From contig NZ_LNYG01000007.1 of assembly GCF_001467745.1 (NCBI RefSeq), positions 35,488 through 92,465 of the forward strand: a stretch of 56,978 nt of DNA, written 5' to 3'. How positions within the stretch are numbered: position 1 is the stretch's first letter; each line of letters opens with the position of its first letter. The notes below the pieces were generated by a model, which saw nothing but the letters and a program-made list of their open reading frames with translations, was not told where the DNA came from and did no database searches. This DNA comes from Legionella jamestowniensis (GTDB taxonomy: Bacteria; Pseudomonadota; Gammaproteobacteria; Legionellales; Legionellaceae). Position numbers and translations under genes: made by a program. Positions 36,633-47,110 of the stretch are shown here, piece by piece.

Positions 36633-37862
36633 ATGGCTCAAAGAACAGGGAGCGCTAATCTACCCCTGCATTATGGTCGTGTCCCTTCATGGTTAGCAAC
36701 TCACATGGCAAAATTAGGTGCAGTCATGAGCCAGGCCATTATACATCATTACGGCCGAGATGAATTTCTGCGGCGTTTGGCTCATCCCTTCTGGTTTCAA
36801 TCCTTTGGTGCGGTTATGGGTATGGATTGGCATTCATCCGGTATTACTACTAGTGTGATTGGTGCGCTTAAACGGGGGTTAGCGCCACTATCAAAGGAGC
36901 TTGGCATTCATGTTTGTGGAGGAAGGGGTAAATATTCACGCCAAACCCCACACGAACTTATAACCATCGGAGCCAAAGTAGGTTTTGATGGTCAACTACT
37001 CGCACAATCCAGTCGCCTAGTAGCCAAGGTGGATAGTGCAGCTGTCCAAGATGGATTCGACCTTTACTTACATGGCTTTATTGTTACTGATGAAGGCAAA
37101 TGGACTGTCATTCAACAAGGAATGAATACCACTAACAAACAGGCTCGGCGATATCATTGGTTATCGGAAGGATTGGACAGTTTTGTTGATGCACCTCATG
37201 CCGCCATCGAAGGACCTCATCAAGGTAATATTATCAACCTTACCGATCAAAGAGCTCAAATATCACGCTCAAAGCAAATCGACCTTCTGAAAACGTTCTC
37301 TCCCGAGCGCATACTTGCAGAAGTATCAAAAGGTGAACATGCAAAACCAGCCATTATAAAAATGGAGCAACTTTCGTTACCTCATCTCGAAATGCCGGCA
37401 CATCATGATGTAAGGGCTGAAAATATTTCCTTACGACGTTTGCACGGGAACATTGCGGCTGCTATCGAGCGCGGCCCCGAAGATTTCTCAGAACTTCTAT
37501 TAACACCCGGTGTAGGCGCGAGAACCATTCTTGCACTAGCCTTAGTAGCTGAAGTAATTCACGGAGCTCCTTATCGATTCTCTGATCCGGCTCGTTTTTC
37601 ATTGGCTCATGGAGGCAAAGACCGCCATCCCTTCCCTGTGCCAGTGAAAGTATATGATGAAACCATTCATGTTTTGAAAGTGGCGGTTCACAAGGCAAAA
37701 CTTGGACAAAGTGAAAAATTAGAGGCGATTAAACAGCTCGATAAACAAGCAAGAAAACTTGAACATCACATTACCAGTGGTCCAACCCTAGAAGAAATCC
37801 TTGTTCATGAAAACAGTGTTTCATCCCAATATGGCGGCAGAAGCGTGTTTGGATTAGAGTGA
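36633..37862 (+). CDS. DUF763 protein
   Basis: This 409-residue cytoplasmic protein belongs to the DUF763 family. Signatures are RTGSANLPLHYGRVPSWLATHM at the N terminus, MGMDWHSSGITTSVIGALKRG, HVCGGRGKYSRQTPHEL, and FDLYLHGFIVTDEGKWTVIQQGMN. A helix-hairpin-helix-like segment (LLLTPGVGARTILALALVAEVIHGAPYRF) in the second half suggests DNA or RNA contact. Function is not established. DUF763 is more common in archaea and thermophilic bacteria, so transfer into this lineage is possible. It follows mltA by 78 bases. Confidence 0.85.
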   Translation: MAQRTGSANLPLHYGRVPSWLATHMAKLGAVMSQAIIHHYGRDEFLRRLAHPFWFQSFGAVMGMDWHSSGITTSVIGALKRGLAPLSKELGIHVCGGRGKYSRQTPHELITIGAKVGFDGQLLAQSSRLVAKVDSAAVQDGFDLYLHGFIVTDEGKWTVIQQGMNTTNKQARRYHWLSEGLDSFVDAPHAAIEGPHQGNIINLTDQRAQISRSKQIDLLKTFSPERILAEVSKGEHAKPAIIKMEQLSLPHLEMPAHHDVRAENISLRRLHGNIAAAIERGPEDFSELLLTPGVGARTILALALVAEVIHGAPYRFSDPARFSLAHGGKDRHPFPVPVKVYDETIHVLKVAVHKAKLGQSEKLEAIKQLDKQARKLEHHITSGPTLEEILVHENSVSSQYGGRSVFGLE

Positions 37863-38254
37863 CTCAACGCGTTTTCTTTAAGGATTGATTGACCATTGCA
37901 ACATAATCTTTAGGTACAATAACAACAACCTACAAATGTATTCTGATAACCTACAGTGACATTTTACATCGTTTTAAAATTCTTTCGTTTGATAATCCTC
38001 TGATACCCTTGTTAAGTACGATGAATTTAAAAAATTATTGCTAATGAGGCAAATATTTATCCCGTAAAAAGAAAGACTGTAAACCGATTTTTCTCGAAAG
38101 CAATGATCTACCTAACAATGGCAGGATATTAAACTTCTACAAGAATGCTTTAGTGATTAGAGTGGTGGTTGGGTAATACTACCCATACATTTATTATTCT
38201 GGTTGTTTTAAACTAATGCAAATTAGATATTTTTAAAACAAATAGATAGTCATC
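37863..38254 (+). other. AT-rich gap before the LRR gene
   Basis: No coding frame, tRNA or terminator hairpin was found in these 392 bases. The DNA is markedly AT-rich and precedes the leucine-rich-repeat gene, so it probably holds that gene's promoter. Two GTAAA words occur near 38060-38090, but 10 bases apart rather than at the usual CpxR spacing. Confidence 0.5.
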
Positions 38255-39691
38255 ATGCTTTGCACAATTGAAGTAACGCCAGCCAATTCCTTGATCCATG
38301 AGGTCAAAAAGCTACCTGATAATGCAACCTCTGTCATTTTCACACCCACTTGGACGCTTTATGGGAAGTATACCTTGGGAGATAAAGCAGAGAAAGAAGT
38401 GTCCGAAGCATTTAAACATTTACCTAAAACGGTAAGAAAAGTAAACTGTAAAGGTAATGAACTGGGGCATCGATCTTTAGCCTATCTAAAAGGTATTTTT
38501 TCCGTATTGGATAATTCCATTACCTATCTTAATCTAAGTCATAATAAGCTTCATGTTGTTTTTGCTCATCCTGGACTTCGAGGAGATCTTTCCTTACTAG
38601 AAAGTCTGCCTTTTTCACTGAATACACTTGATTTAAGCCACAATAACTTTGAGGTTAATTCATTGCAACATGGCATCGCCCATCTTTGTAGGAATGTGAT
38701 TAACCTGAATCTATCCCACAATAAACTGGAGTACGACGGAGTAATTAAAATACTCGATTGGCTTAAAACTAAATCAGTAAAACAGCTCGATATTACTCAC
38801 AACTCCTTGATAATCCCCACAGATAGAGAATGGATTAATTTATGGAAAAAATTACCTCCAAGTATTGAGCAACTTTTGTTAGGCCAAGAGCCAATGATGG
38901 ACATCACTTGTACTGTAACACCAGTTAATAAACCCATCTTTTCAAATCTTAAACATCTTAAGGTAATTAACATTAATCCCTTTAACGCATTTAACCTTAC
39001 GAAGTGGATTCCGTATTTGCCACAAAATTTAACTAGCCTGAACTTAAAATTTAGTCTAGCTCATCTCGATGCCACCTCACTCTCAAAATCATTCGAAACT
39101 CTTCCAAAAAGCTTACGCCGGTTGAGCATAGGAAGTAATAATTTAGGGAATTATTCTTCGGATAAACTAGCGGAAGCCTTTTCCAAGTTTCCTCAGAATA
39201 TTGTCGAGCTCAATTTAAGGTGTACTGGTATTTTCTATAACAAATCAGGCACAGAACTTCAAAAAATATTCTCACCTCTTCAACAAGTACGAATACTTCA
39301 TTTAAACGGTTTTGAGACCTTCTCATCTAAAGATATTAAGCAACTCAGAGGTATTTTCCCTAACCTGCAAACACTTTATCTGGATGAGTCTGACCTAGAG
39401 CTATTCGGAGTGGATAAAGAACAACTCGATGCACTTCACCAAGCCTTTTCTCATGTTCCTAATGTTATTATCACACCGTCCGCTTCCTCATCTATTAACA
39501 CGAACGACAAACGAGCCATGGCAAATTTGACCAGAAAGTATGGATTTAAGGCTTCCGTTGCCAGCCTTATTGATTTTACTGCATTTTTTATTGCATCACG
39601 TCCCCAAATTAAGACGGTGGATGACAAAAACCGGAAACTTCTTACCTCCGAAATGGATGAGTTAGTTGAAAGTATAAAAAGCAGCTTATAG
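38255..39691 (+). CDS. Leucine-rich-repeat protein, effector-like
   Basis: This 478-residue protein has at least ten leucine-rich repeats of 26-30 residues of the ribonuclease-inhibitor type. Examples are ITYLNLSHNKLHVVF, LNTLDLSHNNFEVNS, VINLNLSHNKLEYDG, VKQLDITHNSLIIP, LRRLSIGSNNLGNYS and LQTLYLDESDLELFG, spread over about residues 70-400. It has no signal peptide. The C-terminal part (about 410-478) is helical. Such proteins bind host proteins through the concave LRR face, and Legionella has many as Dot/Icm substrates. Secretion here is inferred. It sits between the DUF763 gene and mutS, a place where conserved genes are normally adjacent. Confidence 0.75.
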   Translation: MLCTIEVTPANSLIHEVKKLPDNATSVIFTPTWTLYGKYTLGDKAEKEVSEAFKHLPKTVRKVNCKGNELGHRSLAYLKGIFSVLDNSITYLNLSHNKLHVVFAHPGLRGDLSLLESLPFSLNTLDLSHNNFEVNSLQHGIAHLCRNVINLNLSHNKLEYDGVIKILDWLKTKSVKQLDITHNSLIIPTDREWINLWKKLPPSIEQLLLGQEPMMDITCTVTPVNKPIFSNLKHLKVININPFNAFNLTKWIPYLPQNLTSLNLKFSLAHLDATSLSKSFETLPKSLRRLSIGSNNLGNYSSDKLAEAFSKFPQNIVELNLRCTGIFYNKSGTELQKIFSPLQQVRILHLNGFETFSSKDIKQLRGIFPNLQTLYLDESDLELFGVDKEQLDALHQAFSHVPNVIITPSASSSINTNDKRAMANLTRKYGFKASVASLIDFTAFFIASRPQIKTVDDKNRKLLTSEMDELVESIKSSL

Positions 39692-39849
39692 GTTGCTTTT
39701 CAGTCAAGGTAACTTTGATTCTGCGAGTGCTTCCTATAAGTTGTAGGTTTACCTTCTAGATTCTATCGAACAGTTAAATAGTACCTGTTTACTGACTTGG
39801 CTAAGTACATTTGTTAGAATTCTTAAAATTTATCGCTTTTGAAATCTCC

Positions 39850-42387
39850 ATGTCTGTAACTCATACTCCTATGATGCAGCAGTATTTGCGCATCAAATCA
39901 GAATACCCCGATATGCTGCTCTTCTATCGAATGGGCGATTTTTATGAACTTTTTTATGAGGATGCCAAACGAGCAGCCCAACTGCTTGATTTAACTTTAA
40001 CGCATCGTGGACAATCTGCTGACAAACCCATTCCTATGGCGGGTGTGCCTTATCATGCGGTAGAAAACTATTTGGCGCGATTATTAAAAAAAGGGGAATC
40101 GGTTGCAATTTGCGAACAGATTGGTGATCCAGCAACAAGCAAGGGGCCGGTTGAGCGACAAGTGACCCGCATCATTACTCCTGGTACTGTCACAGATGAA
40201 GCTTTATTAGATGCCAAACGTGATACTATCCTTTTGGCTATTCATCAGGAACGTAAGCATTTCGGTCTAGCTTGGGTCGATTTAAGTGGCGGACGATTCC
40301 ATTTGCTGCAACTTAGCGATGAGGTGCAATTAAGCGCAGAGGTCAATCGTTTAAAACCCGCTGAAATTTTATTACCCTCTTCTTTTCCACCTGCGCTACG
40401 GGATAAGTATACAATAAAAATTCGCCCTGACTGGGAATTCGAAGTGCAACATGCCAAGCAATTATTACGAGAGCAATTTGAGGTTAGCCATTTGGAAGGA
40501 TTGGGCGAAAAAAACTACGGTATTGCCTTCTCAGCAGCAGGCTGCTTGTTAAGCTATTTACAAACCACCCAACGACAAGCCTTGCCTCATTTAACGCAAA
40601 TTACTCTGGAACAAAGCACTGATTATTTACAACTGGACGCAGCGACGCAAAGGCATTTGGAATTATTTGAAAATTATCAGGGCGGCCGTGAAAACAGTTT
40701 ACTGGCAGTGCTTGATTACACAGCTTGCGCCATGGGAAGCCGCCTTTTAAAACGCTGGCTTGGCAGACCCCTCAATCAACACAAACTTATTGAACAAAGG
40801 CAAGAGGCTGTTTCTGAATTGGTTGAGAACGACAAGGATAACCAACTGCACGCTTTATTACAGCAAACATGTGACATTGAACGTATTGCCTCACGTATTG
40901 CTTTAAAGTCGGCAAGACCCCGTGATTTAGTTCGGCTTCGTGAAACCTTAGTACTTTTACCTGCATTTAGTGCAGCCCTCAGCAGCAATCAGGCACCCTT
41001 AATCAAAGAAATAGCCACTAACCTTGAGCCTCAGCCTGTTTTATATAAACTGTTGGCCGCAGCGATTGTTGATAACCCCCCGATGCTTATTCGCGATGGT
41101 GGTGTCATCGCAACGGGCTTTGATGAGGAACTTGATGAATTAAGAACCCTTAGTGACAATGCGACCGAGAAACTTATCGAACTTGAAAATGCTGAAAAAC
41201 AACGCTCAGGATTATCGTCTTTAAAATTTGGCTATAACCGCGTGCAAGGCTATTACATTGAATTATCTCGTACACAAGCTGAAAAAGCACCTGCCAATTA
41301 TCAGCGCAAGCAAACTTTAAAGAATGTAGAGCGCTATATCACGCCTGAATTAAAATTGTTTGAAGAAAAAGTGTTATCCGCGCAAGTCAAAGCCTTAGCC
41401 CGGGAAAAATGGCTCTATGACCATTTATTGGAAGAGATTTTACAATTTATTCCTTTACTGACACAGCTCGCACAGGCTATTGCCGAACTGGATGTATTGA
41501 CAACGTTTGCCGAACGCGCCCAGTGTTTGAATTGGTGTCGTCCACAATTGGTATCCACCCCTGGTATTTCCATTAAAGCAGGTCGTCATCCTGTCGTTGA
41601 GCAGGTTTTGCAAGAACAATTTATAGCCAATGATCTTACTTTAGACAGAACACAAAACATCCTTTTAATTACTGGACCTAATATGGGGGGCAAATCAACC
41701 TACATGCGCCAAAATGCGTTGATTGTTCTCTTGGCGCATATCGGCAGTTATGTTCCTGCCGAGCAAGCTCTTATTGGTCCTATTGATAAAATCTTTACTC
41801 GCATTGGCGCCAGCGATGATCTGGCCTCGGGCCGCTCAACCTTTATGGTAGAAATGACTGAGACCGCACAAATTTTGCGGCAAGCTACCAACAAAAGCCT
41901 CGTGCTAATTGACGAGATAGGCCGGGGTACAAGTACCTATGATGGCATGTCGCTCGCCTATGCAACCTGTGCCTATCTTGCGAATACCATTAAAGCTTAT
42001 ACGTTATTTTCAACCCACTACTTTGAATTAACCCATCTACCAACGCAGTTTAATTGCATCAGGAATATTCATTTACAAGCCACTCTAACGTCTGGACGTA
42101 TTGTTTTTTTATACCGTGTTGAAGAAGGTGCAACAAATCGCAGTTATGGTTTGGAAGTAGCGCAACTTGCAGGAATCCCCAAGGAAGTGTTAGCCATCGC
42201 TTCCGAGCAGCTAAATCGTTTACAACAACAAACAGCGCCCTCAGAAAACCCCAAACTAAAACCTACCTTACAAGCGCCAGTTCTTAAAGCATTAGAAGCT
42301 ATTGACGTGGACAATTTATCACCACGAGAAGCATTGGAATTGGTTTATCGATTGAAAGATTTAGAAACAAGTCCAGTGGGCAGGTAG
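39850..42387 (+). CDS. mutS: DNA mismatch repair protein MutS
   Basis: This 845-residue mismatch-recognition ATPase begins at the ATG at 39850 ([21 protein letters not shown]); an upstream in-frame ATG would add 13 residues without family similarity. The mismatch-contacting FYE motif is in [12 protein letters not shown]. The ATPase domain has Walker [28 protein letters not shown], and [14 protein letters not shown]. Dimer-contact and helix-turn-helix parts follow. It precedes tamAB and hemB, with 5 bases to tamA. Confidence 0.97.
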   Translation: MSVTHTPMMQQYLRIKSEYPDMLLFYRMGDFYELFYEDAKRAAQLLDLTLTHRGQSADKPIPMAGVPYHAVENYLARLLKKGESVAICEQIGDPATSKGPVERQVTRIITPGTVTDEALLDAKRDTILLAIHQERKHFGLAWVDLSGGRFHLLQLSDEVQLSAEVNRLKPAEILLPSSFPPALRDKYTIKIRPDWEFEVQHAKQLLREQFEVSHLEGLGEKNYGIAFSAAGCLLSYLQTTQRQALPHLTQITLEQSTDYLQLDAATQRHLELFENYQGGRENSLLAVLDYTACAMGSRLLKRWLGRPLNQHKLIEQRQEAVSELVENDKDNQLHALLQQTCDIERIASRIALKSARPRDLVRLRETLVLLPAFSAALSSNQAPLIKEIATNLEPQPVLYKLLAAAIVDNPPMLIRDGGVIATGFDEELDELRTLSDNATEKLIELENAEKQRSGLSSLKFGYNRVQGYYIELSRTQAEKAPANYQRKQTLKNVERYITPELKLFEEKVLSAQVKALAREKWLYDHLLEEILQFIPLLTQLAQAIAELDVLTTFAERAQCLNWCRPQLVSTPGISIKAGRHPVVEQVLQEQFIANDLTLDRTQNILLITGPNMGGKSTYMRQNALIVLLAHIGSYVPAEQALIGPIDKIFTRIGASDDLASGRSTFMVEMTETAQILRQATNKSLVLIDEIGRGTSTYDGMSLAYATCAYLANTIKAYTLFSTHYFELTHLPTQFNCIRNIHLQATLTSGRIVFLYRVEEGATNRSYGLEVAQLAGIPKEVLAIASEQLNRLQQQTAPSENPKLKPTLQAPVLKALEAIDVDNLSPREALELVYRLKDLETSPVGR

Positions 42388-42392
42388 TCCCT

Positions 42393-44153
42393 ATGGCTTG
42401 GTATGGATTCAAAGCAAAAGTTAGTAGTATCAGTGATGCCTTACCTGTGGTTAGAGTATTTAGTTTAGTAAAACAGCATAAACGTTTTCTGCGGTTTTTC
42501 GCGCTAGTCAGTAGTTTAGCTTTGCTTGTTGCAGCAACTACACCGACCATTAAAATTACAGGCGTTAAGAAAAAAATTGCTGCCAATATCGAAGCACGAC
42601 TAACAGAACTGGCAAAAGATAAACCTCTGAATCATTTATCCGATGAAGCGCTAAGTCTTCAGATCACCAAAGCGATAGAACCCTATGGTTATTTTAAGCC
42701 GGAAATTACCATTTTAAGTCATCAACCTTTACGTATCGCCATTACCCCAGGTACACAGGTAGTAATTTCAGATATTCGCGTGGAAATTAAAGGTGAAGGC
42801 GCAAACAATGACGTGATTAAACGCGTTTTGGAACCTCTGCCTCTTAAACAAGGCGATGCACTCAATACAGTAAAATATGAGGAACTTAAACAAACATTAT
42901 TAAATGCAGCAGAACACCAGGGTTTCATGCGGGCAACGTTTGAAAAATCGGAAATTCTTATACACCCTAATAACACAGCCTCTGTATATTTGATTTTAAA
43001 TACCGGGCCTCAATTTTATTTTGGTCAAGTTCGTTTCGACCCTACCTTTATTTCTCCAGACCTATTAAAACGCTATATTCCCTTTCACTACGGGCAGCCC
43101 TATTCTACTGAACAAATTCTTGCTTTAAATAATCAATTGGCATTTAGCGGCTATTTCAAGAACGTTTCAGTAAAACCACAGATTGATAGCTTGCGCCACA
43201 TTCCTGTGGATGTCCACTTAGAACCTGCCGCACGATTTAGCTACTCCTTCGGCCTTGGCTATGGAACGGATACTGGTGTACGCGGTCGTCTAGGGTATCA
43301 TGTGGTTCCGCTTAATTCCTCGGGGCATAAATTTAATGCAGCAGCATTAGGATCCTTTAAGGAGAATGGCCTACAAGCTCAATATGTCATTCCTGGAGCC
43401 AATCCCGTTACTGATCAATACAATATTACTGCCAATCTTGCACATTTGGATTATAATAGTGGTGCTAGTAATTTAGTTTTAACCTCTATTGCTCAACAAC
43501 ATACCACAGCACGCTTTCAACGAACCCTCGCATTAAATGGCTTATACGAACGTTATACCTATACAGACCAACCCCGGGAAGAAAAAAATACTTTATTCCC
43601 TAAAGCAAGTTTTACGTGGCTTAAAACCACAGATAAACTTTTTTCACCCTCTGGTTATAACATCACGCTTACTGGTCTAGGCGCCAGTAAAACACTGTTA
43701 TCAGACGTTAGTTTTGCACAAGCATCCGTTAATATTAAAGCGGCATTAACACTGGATTCTGTTCGCACGCGCCTCTATTTTCATTCAATTCAAGGCATTA
43801 CTGAGATTAATGACATTAATCAAATGCCCTTATCGCTCGCGTTCTTATTAGGCGGCTCAGATAACTTAAAAGGTTATAGTTATAATTCCCTCGGTCCAGG
43901 AAAAATCCTGACTTATAATGGTTTTGAAATTCAAAAAGAGACAGTCGATCATTGGTATTTTGTTGTTTTTTTTGACAGCGGCGATGTTTACATGCCAATA
44001 TCTAAGGTTTGGAAAAATGATGCAGGTATTGGTTTAATGTGGGTGTCCCCCGTAGGCCCTATCAAGGTAGGGATTGCCCAACCTATGGATAATCATTTTA
44101 ATAGAAATGACCAGAAACCGAGACTCGTTATTAACATGGGTCCTGATTTATAA
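42393..44153 (+). CDS. tamA: Outer-membrane assembly protein TamA (BamA family)
   Basis: This 586-residue outer-membrane protein works with TamB to insert autotransporters and other barrels and to move phospholipids. The N terminus has a long leader (a helix at RFFALVSSLALLVAA, about 31-50), then three POTRA-like beta-alpha-beta domains (about 50-270) and a 16-strand barrel. The barrel region starts near ARFSYSFGLGYGTDTGVRGRLGY and has FLLGGSDNLKGYSYNSLGPG, the conserved Omp85 motif, and ends IKVGIAQPMDNHFNRNDQKPRLVINMGPDL. tamB follows directly (stop and start abut). Confidence 0.9.
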   Translation: MAWYGFKAKVSSISDALPVVRVFSLVKQHKRFLRFFALVSSLALLVAATTPTIKITGVKKKIAANIEARLTELAKDKPLNHLSDEALSLQITKAIEPYGYFKPEITILSHQPLRIAITPGTQVVISDIRVEIKGEGANNDVIKRVLEPLPLKQGDALNTVKYEELKQTLLNAAEHQGFMRATFEKSEILIHPNNTASVYLILNTGPQFYFGQVRFDPTFISPDLLKRYIPFHYGQPYSTEQILALNNQLAFSGYFKNVSVKPQIDSLRHIPVDVHLEPAARFSYSFGLGYGTDTGVRGRLGYHVVPLNSSGHKFNAAALGSFKENGLQAQYVIPGANPVTDQYNITANLAHLDYNSGASNLVLTSIAQQHTTARFQRTLALNGLYERYTYTDQPREEKNTLFPKASFTWLKTTDKLFSPSGYNITLTGLGASKTLLSDVSFAQASVNIKAALTLDSVRTRLYFHSIQGITEINDINQMPLSLAFLLGGSDNLKGYSYNSLGPGKILTYNGFEIQKETVDHWYFVVFFDSGDVYMPISKVWKNDAGIGLMWVSPVGPIKVGIAQPMDNHFNRNDQKPRLVINMGPDL

Positions 44154-47108
44154 ATGCGCGTGCTTTTTAAACTACTTAAATCAGCAATTTATAATTTGCT
44201 TATTGTTTTTTTAATCCTGGGTAGCCTGTTGCTTTTTTTAATTGCAACTACACCAGGTTTAATGTTGACTTTGAAATTAGCCCATTATTTTTTGCCGGGA
44301 CATTTAAGCGTTGAGTCTGTACATGGACGACTACTTAATCATTGCTCATTTGGCTATTTAAATTATCATGATTCAGAAATTGATATAACACTGAAAAATG
44401 CGGATTTTAAATGGCATCTTTTAGGACTTTTTCAACATAAGCTCGATATAAAAGGACTGACCAGTCAACAAGCCAGTATCACTATAAATTCACAGAATGC
44501 CACACAACCTGATTCCACACCGTTTACTTTTCCGAAACTCCCCTTTGAAATCATACTCCATGATGTTTTCTTTCAAGACATAAAGTTTAATCAAAACAGT
44601 ACAATACATTCGTTTAAAGGAGTTAAATTACAAGCTCAGATATCGAACAAGCAATGGGAAATCACCCAACTAAATTTAGACTTTGGGAACCTTCGTTTAA
44701 AAACAACGGGAACAATTCAGCCTGTCATACCCTATGCTATCGCGGCAACACTCACATTAAACAATCTCGAAAAAAATTTCCCAGTGAAAGGGTTCTTTAA
44801 ACTGGGTGGGGATTTGTCTCTTTACCATTGGGAAGGGCGTATAAAAAATCCAACCCATAGTGTCCACCCCATGGTATTAAATCTTCACGGCACTTTAAAA
44901 CAAGGCCAGGAATTAACCACTAAAGCCCAATGGGACAATTTTATTTGGCCGCTTACTGCCCAACCCACATTAACGAGCAGTGGGGGACAATTTGAAGCAA
45001 CAGGACGTCTACCGAAAATAACCCTAGCGTTGCACTCGATGGTTAATACCCCGGTTCAGTCTGAAGTTACCATAAACGCCCATACACAGGCAAAAGGTCT
45101 AGATGCACAAGGGCTGATTAAATTAGCCGAAGGTCAAGTTAACTTTAATTTAAATTATAGCGATGAGGAGGTCCCCAAATTAAAGGGAAATTTACAGGCC
45201 TCCACCCTGCCAGATAAAAAAGAGCTGACGCTTGAAAATGTAAAGCTTAATGCCGACTTTATGGGCGATTCTTTAGTAAATCTCACACTCAATACACATT
45301 TAACTGCCAATTATTTGAATACCCCACTAAAAGCGAATCTACTTTATCAAAATCAACACCTGCACGCCCGAATGACTCTGGGAGTTAACCGTTTGGAAAT
45401 CAATGGCACTTATCCCTATCAATGGCACGCCAAAGCCACTTTACCGAAACCGCAACTTTTGTCACCCTCCCTTACGGGATTAGAAACAAGTATTATTGCC
45501 ACAGCCTCTTTATCTCAATTTATGACAGGACAAGCGCATCTATCCATTAAACCCGGACACTATCAATTTGATGAAGGGAACCTCTCGAAATTACAGTTTT
45601 CTGGCGGACAGTTAGACGTCTCTTTAACACCAAAAAATCTGGCCTTAAGCGGTAAACTAATCATCGACAAAGAGAAAAATTTGGCGATGACATTAAAGTT
45701 ACCCAATTTCCAATTGGATAACCATTTAATAGCGAAACAAACCATTGAAGGCAATTTACGTTTATACGTGAACTCTTTAAATTTTCTTCAAACACTAAGC
45801 CCTGCAATTAATAAAGCACAAGGACGATTAAAGGCCGTTCTTAAAGCCACAGGTACTATAGGAAAGCCATCCATTGAGGGCAAAATTGACTTAACAAAGG
45901 GACAAATTTCCCTACCCGATTGGGGACTTGATTTTCATACCATCCAGATGCACTTGCAAAGTCAAAATAAACATTGGAAAACAGAAGGATCCCTACTTTC
46001 CAATGGCAAGCCTCTGACTCTTTATGGTAAAGGCATTTTTGACCCCAAAGTTACTGGTACCCTTCATCTTGAGGGCGATGATATAACCTTGATTAATACA
46101 CCAGAGTACCTCATCAACGTTTCCCCCCAATTACTTCTTGAAATAAAGCCTGCGATGTTTAGTGTGAAAGGAACCATTCTCATTCCCAAAGCACAACTTA
46201 AACCCCAGTCATTTAATAACTCGGTGAGTCTATCAGAGGATGTAGTATTTGAAGGCAATGAAAAAACTGTTAATCCTTTGCATATTAATACTGATGTTAA
46301 TCTTAAAATGGGTGATGATGTTTCTTTAAATGTAAAAGGATTAAAAGGTTTTCTAACAGGCGCTATTCGCTTGCACCAATTGCCGCAAGAACCTCTTAAT
46401 GCAACGGGAGAACTGACTATAAAAGAAGGTAAGTACCAGGCTTATGGGCAAGATTTAACCGTTGACCAAGGACAACTTATTTTTACTGGGGGATCGGTAC
46501 TAAATCCTGGCCTTCGAGTACGGGCAATTCGCCAATTTAACAATACTTCCACTCTATTTTCTGGATCAAATCAATTATTGGATTTTAACACCTCTAATTT
46601 GCAAACCATGAATGTTGGCAGCAAAACCACGGTTGGGATTGAAGTCACGGGTCGTTTAACCTCTCCTAAAGTAGAACTTTTCTCGATTCCCAGTTCACTT
46701 TCCCAAGCAGACATTTTGTCAATGCTTTTACTTGGAAGACCAGCCAATCAAGCAAATAAAGCCGGCGGACAACTGCTATTAGCAGCTATGTCTTCCATGA
46801 ATTTAGGCTCAGGTGCAAATGGCACCCAATTGGTGGAGCAGTTAAAACAAACGCTAGGCGTAGACGTTAACCTGGAAAGTAATCCACAATTTGATCCTAA
46901 AAGTAACCAGATGACAGAAAAGACATCGGTAGTGGTTGGAAAATCGCTGTCTAAGCGCTTGTATATCAGTTATAACTACGGTTTGGCAAAAACAGACAGC
47001 AATGTAGTCACCTTAACCTATTTATTGAATAAATTTTTTAGCTTACAGGTCAATTCCAGTCTTGCCGGTAGTGGCATTGACCTACTTTATACCCATCGCA
47101 AGGATTAA
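44154..47108 (+). CDS. tamB: Translocation and assembly module inner-membrane protein TamB
   Basis: This 984-residue AsmA/VPS13-type protein has one N-terminal membrane helix (IYNLLIVFLILGSLLLFLIATT) and then a very long beta-rich groove that bridges the periplasm. Near the C terminus is the conserved DUF490 domain: QAYGQDLTVDQGQLIFTGG, NPGLRVRAIR, TVGIEVTGRLTSPKVELFSIPSSLSQADILSMLLLGRP and the end of the barrel-like strands. It pairs with TamA, encoded just upstream, in outer-membrane biogenesis. It is shorter than E. coli TamB (about 1260), as is usual in other gammaproteobacteria. Confidence 0.93.
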   Translation: MRVLFKLLKSAIYNLLIVFLILGSLLLFLIATTPGLMLTLKLAHYFLPGHLSVESVHGRLLNHCSFGYLNYHDSEIDITLKNADFKWHLLGLFQHKLDIKGLTSQQASITINSQNATQPDSTPFTFPKLPFEIILHDVFFQDIKFNQNSTIHSFKGVKLQAQISNKQWEITQLNLDFGNLRLKTTGTIQPVIPYAIAATLTLNNLEKNFPVKGFFKLGGDLSLYHWEGRIKNPTHSVHPMVLNLHGTLKQGQELTTKAQWDNFIWPLTAQPTLTSSGGQFEATGRLPKITLALHSMVNTPVQSEVTINAHTQAKGLDAQGLIKLAEGQVNFNLNYSDEEVPKLKGNLQASTLPDKKELTLENVKLNADFMGDSLVNLTLNTHLTANYLNTPLKANLLYQNQHLHARMTLGVNRLEINGTYPYQWHAKATLPKPQLLSPSLTGLETSIIATASLSQFMTGQAHLSIKPGHYQFDEGNLSKLQFSGGQLDVSLTPKNLALSGKLIIDKEKNLAMTLKLPNFQLDNHLIAKQTIEGNLRLYVNSLNFLQTLSPAINKAQGRLKAVLKATGTIGKPSIEGKIDLTKGQISLPDWGLDFHTIQMHLQSQNKHWKTEGSLLSNGKPLTLYGKGIFDPKVTGTLHLEGDDITLINTPEYLINVSPQLLLEIKPAMFSVKGTILIPKAQLKPQSFNNSVSLSEDVVFEGNEKTVNPLHINTDVNLKMGDDVSLNVKGLKGFLTGAIRLHQLPQEPLNATGELTIKEGKYQAYGQDLTVDQGQLIFTGGSVLNPGLRVRAIRQFNNTSTLFSGSNQLLDFNTSNLQTMNVGSKTTVGIEVTGRLTSPKVELFSIPSSLSQADILSMLLLGRPANQANKAGGQLLLAAMSSMNLGSGANGTQLVEQLKQTLGVDVNLESNPQFDPKSNQMTEKTSVVVGKSLSKRLYISYNYGLAKTDSNVVTLTYLLNKFFSLQVNSSLAGSGIDLLYTHRKD

Positions 47109-47110
47109 CT

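Noticed and set aside
38075-38100. Paired GTAAA words upstream of the LRR gene as a CpxR site
   Set aside because: The two words are 10 bases apart, whereas CpxR sites have about 5-base spacing.
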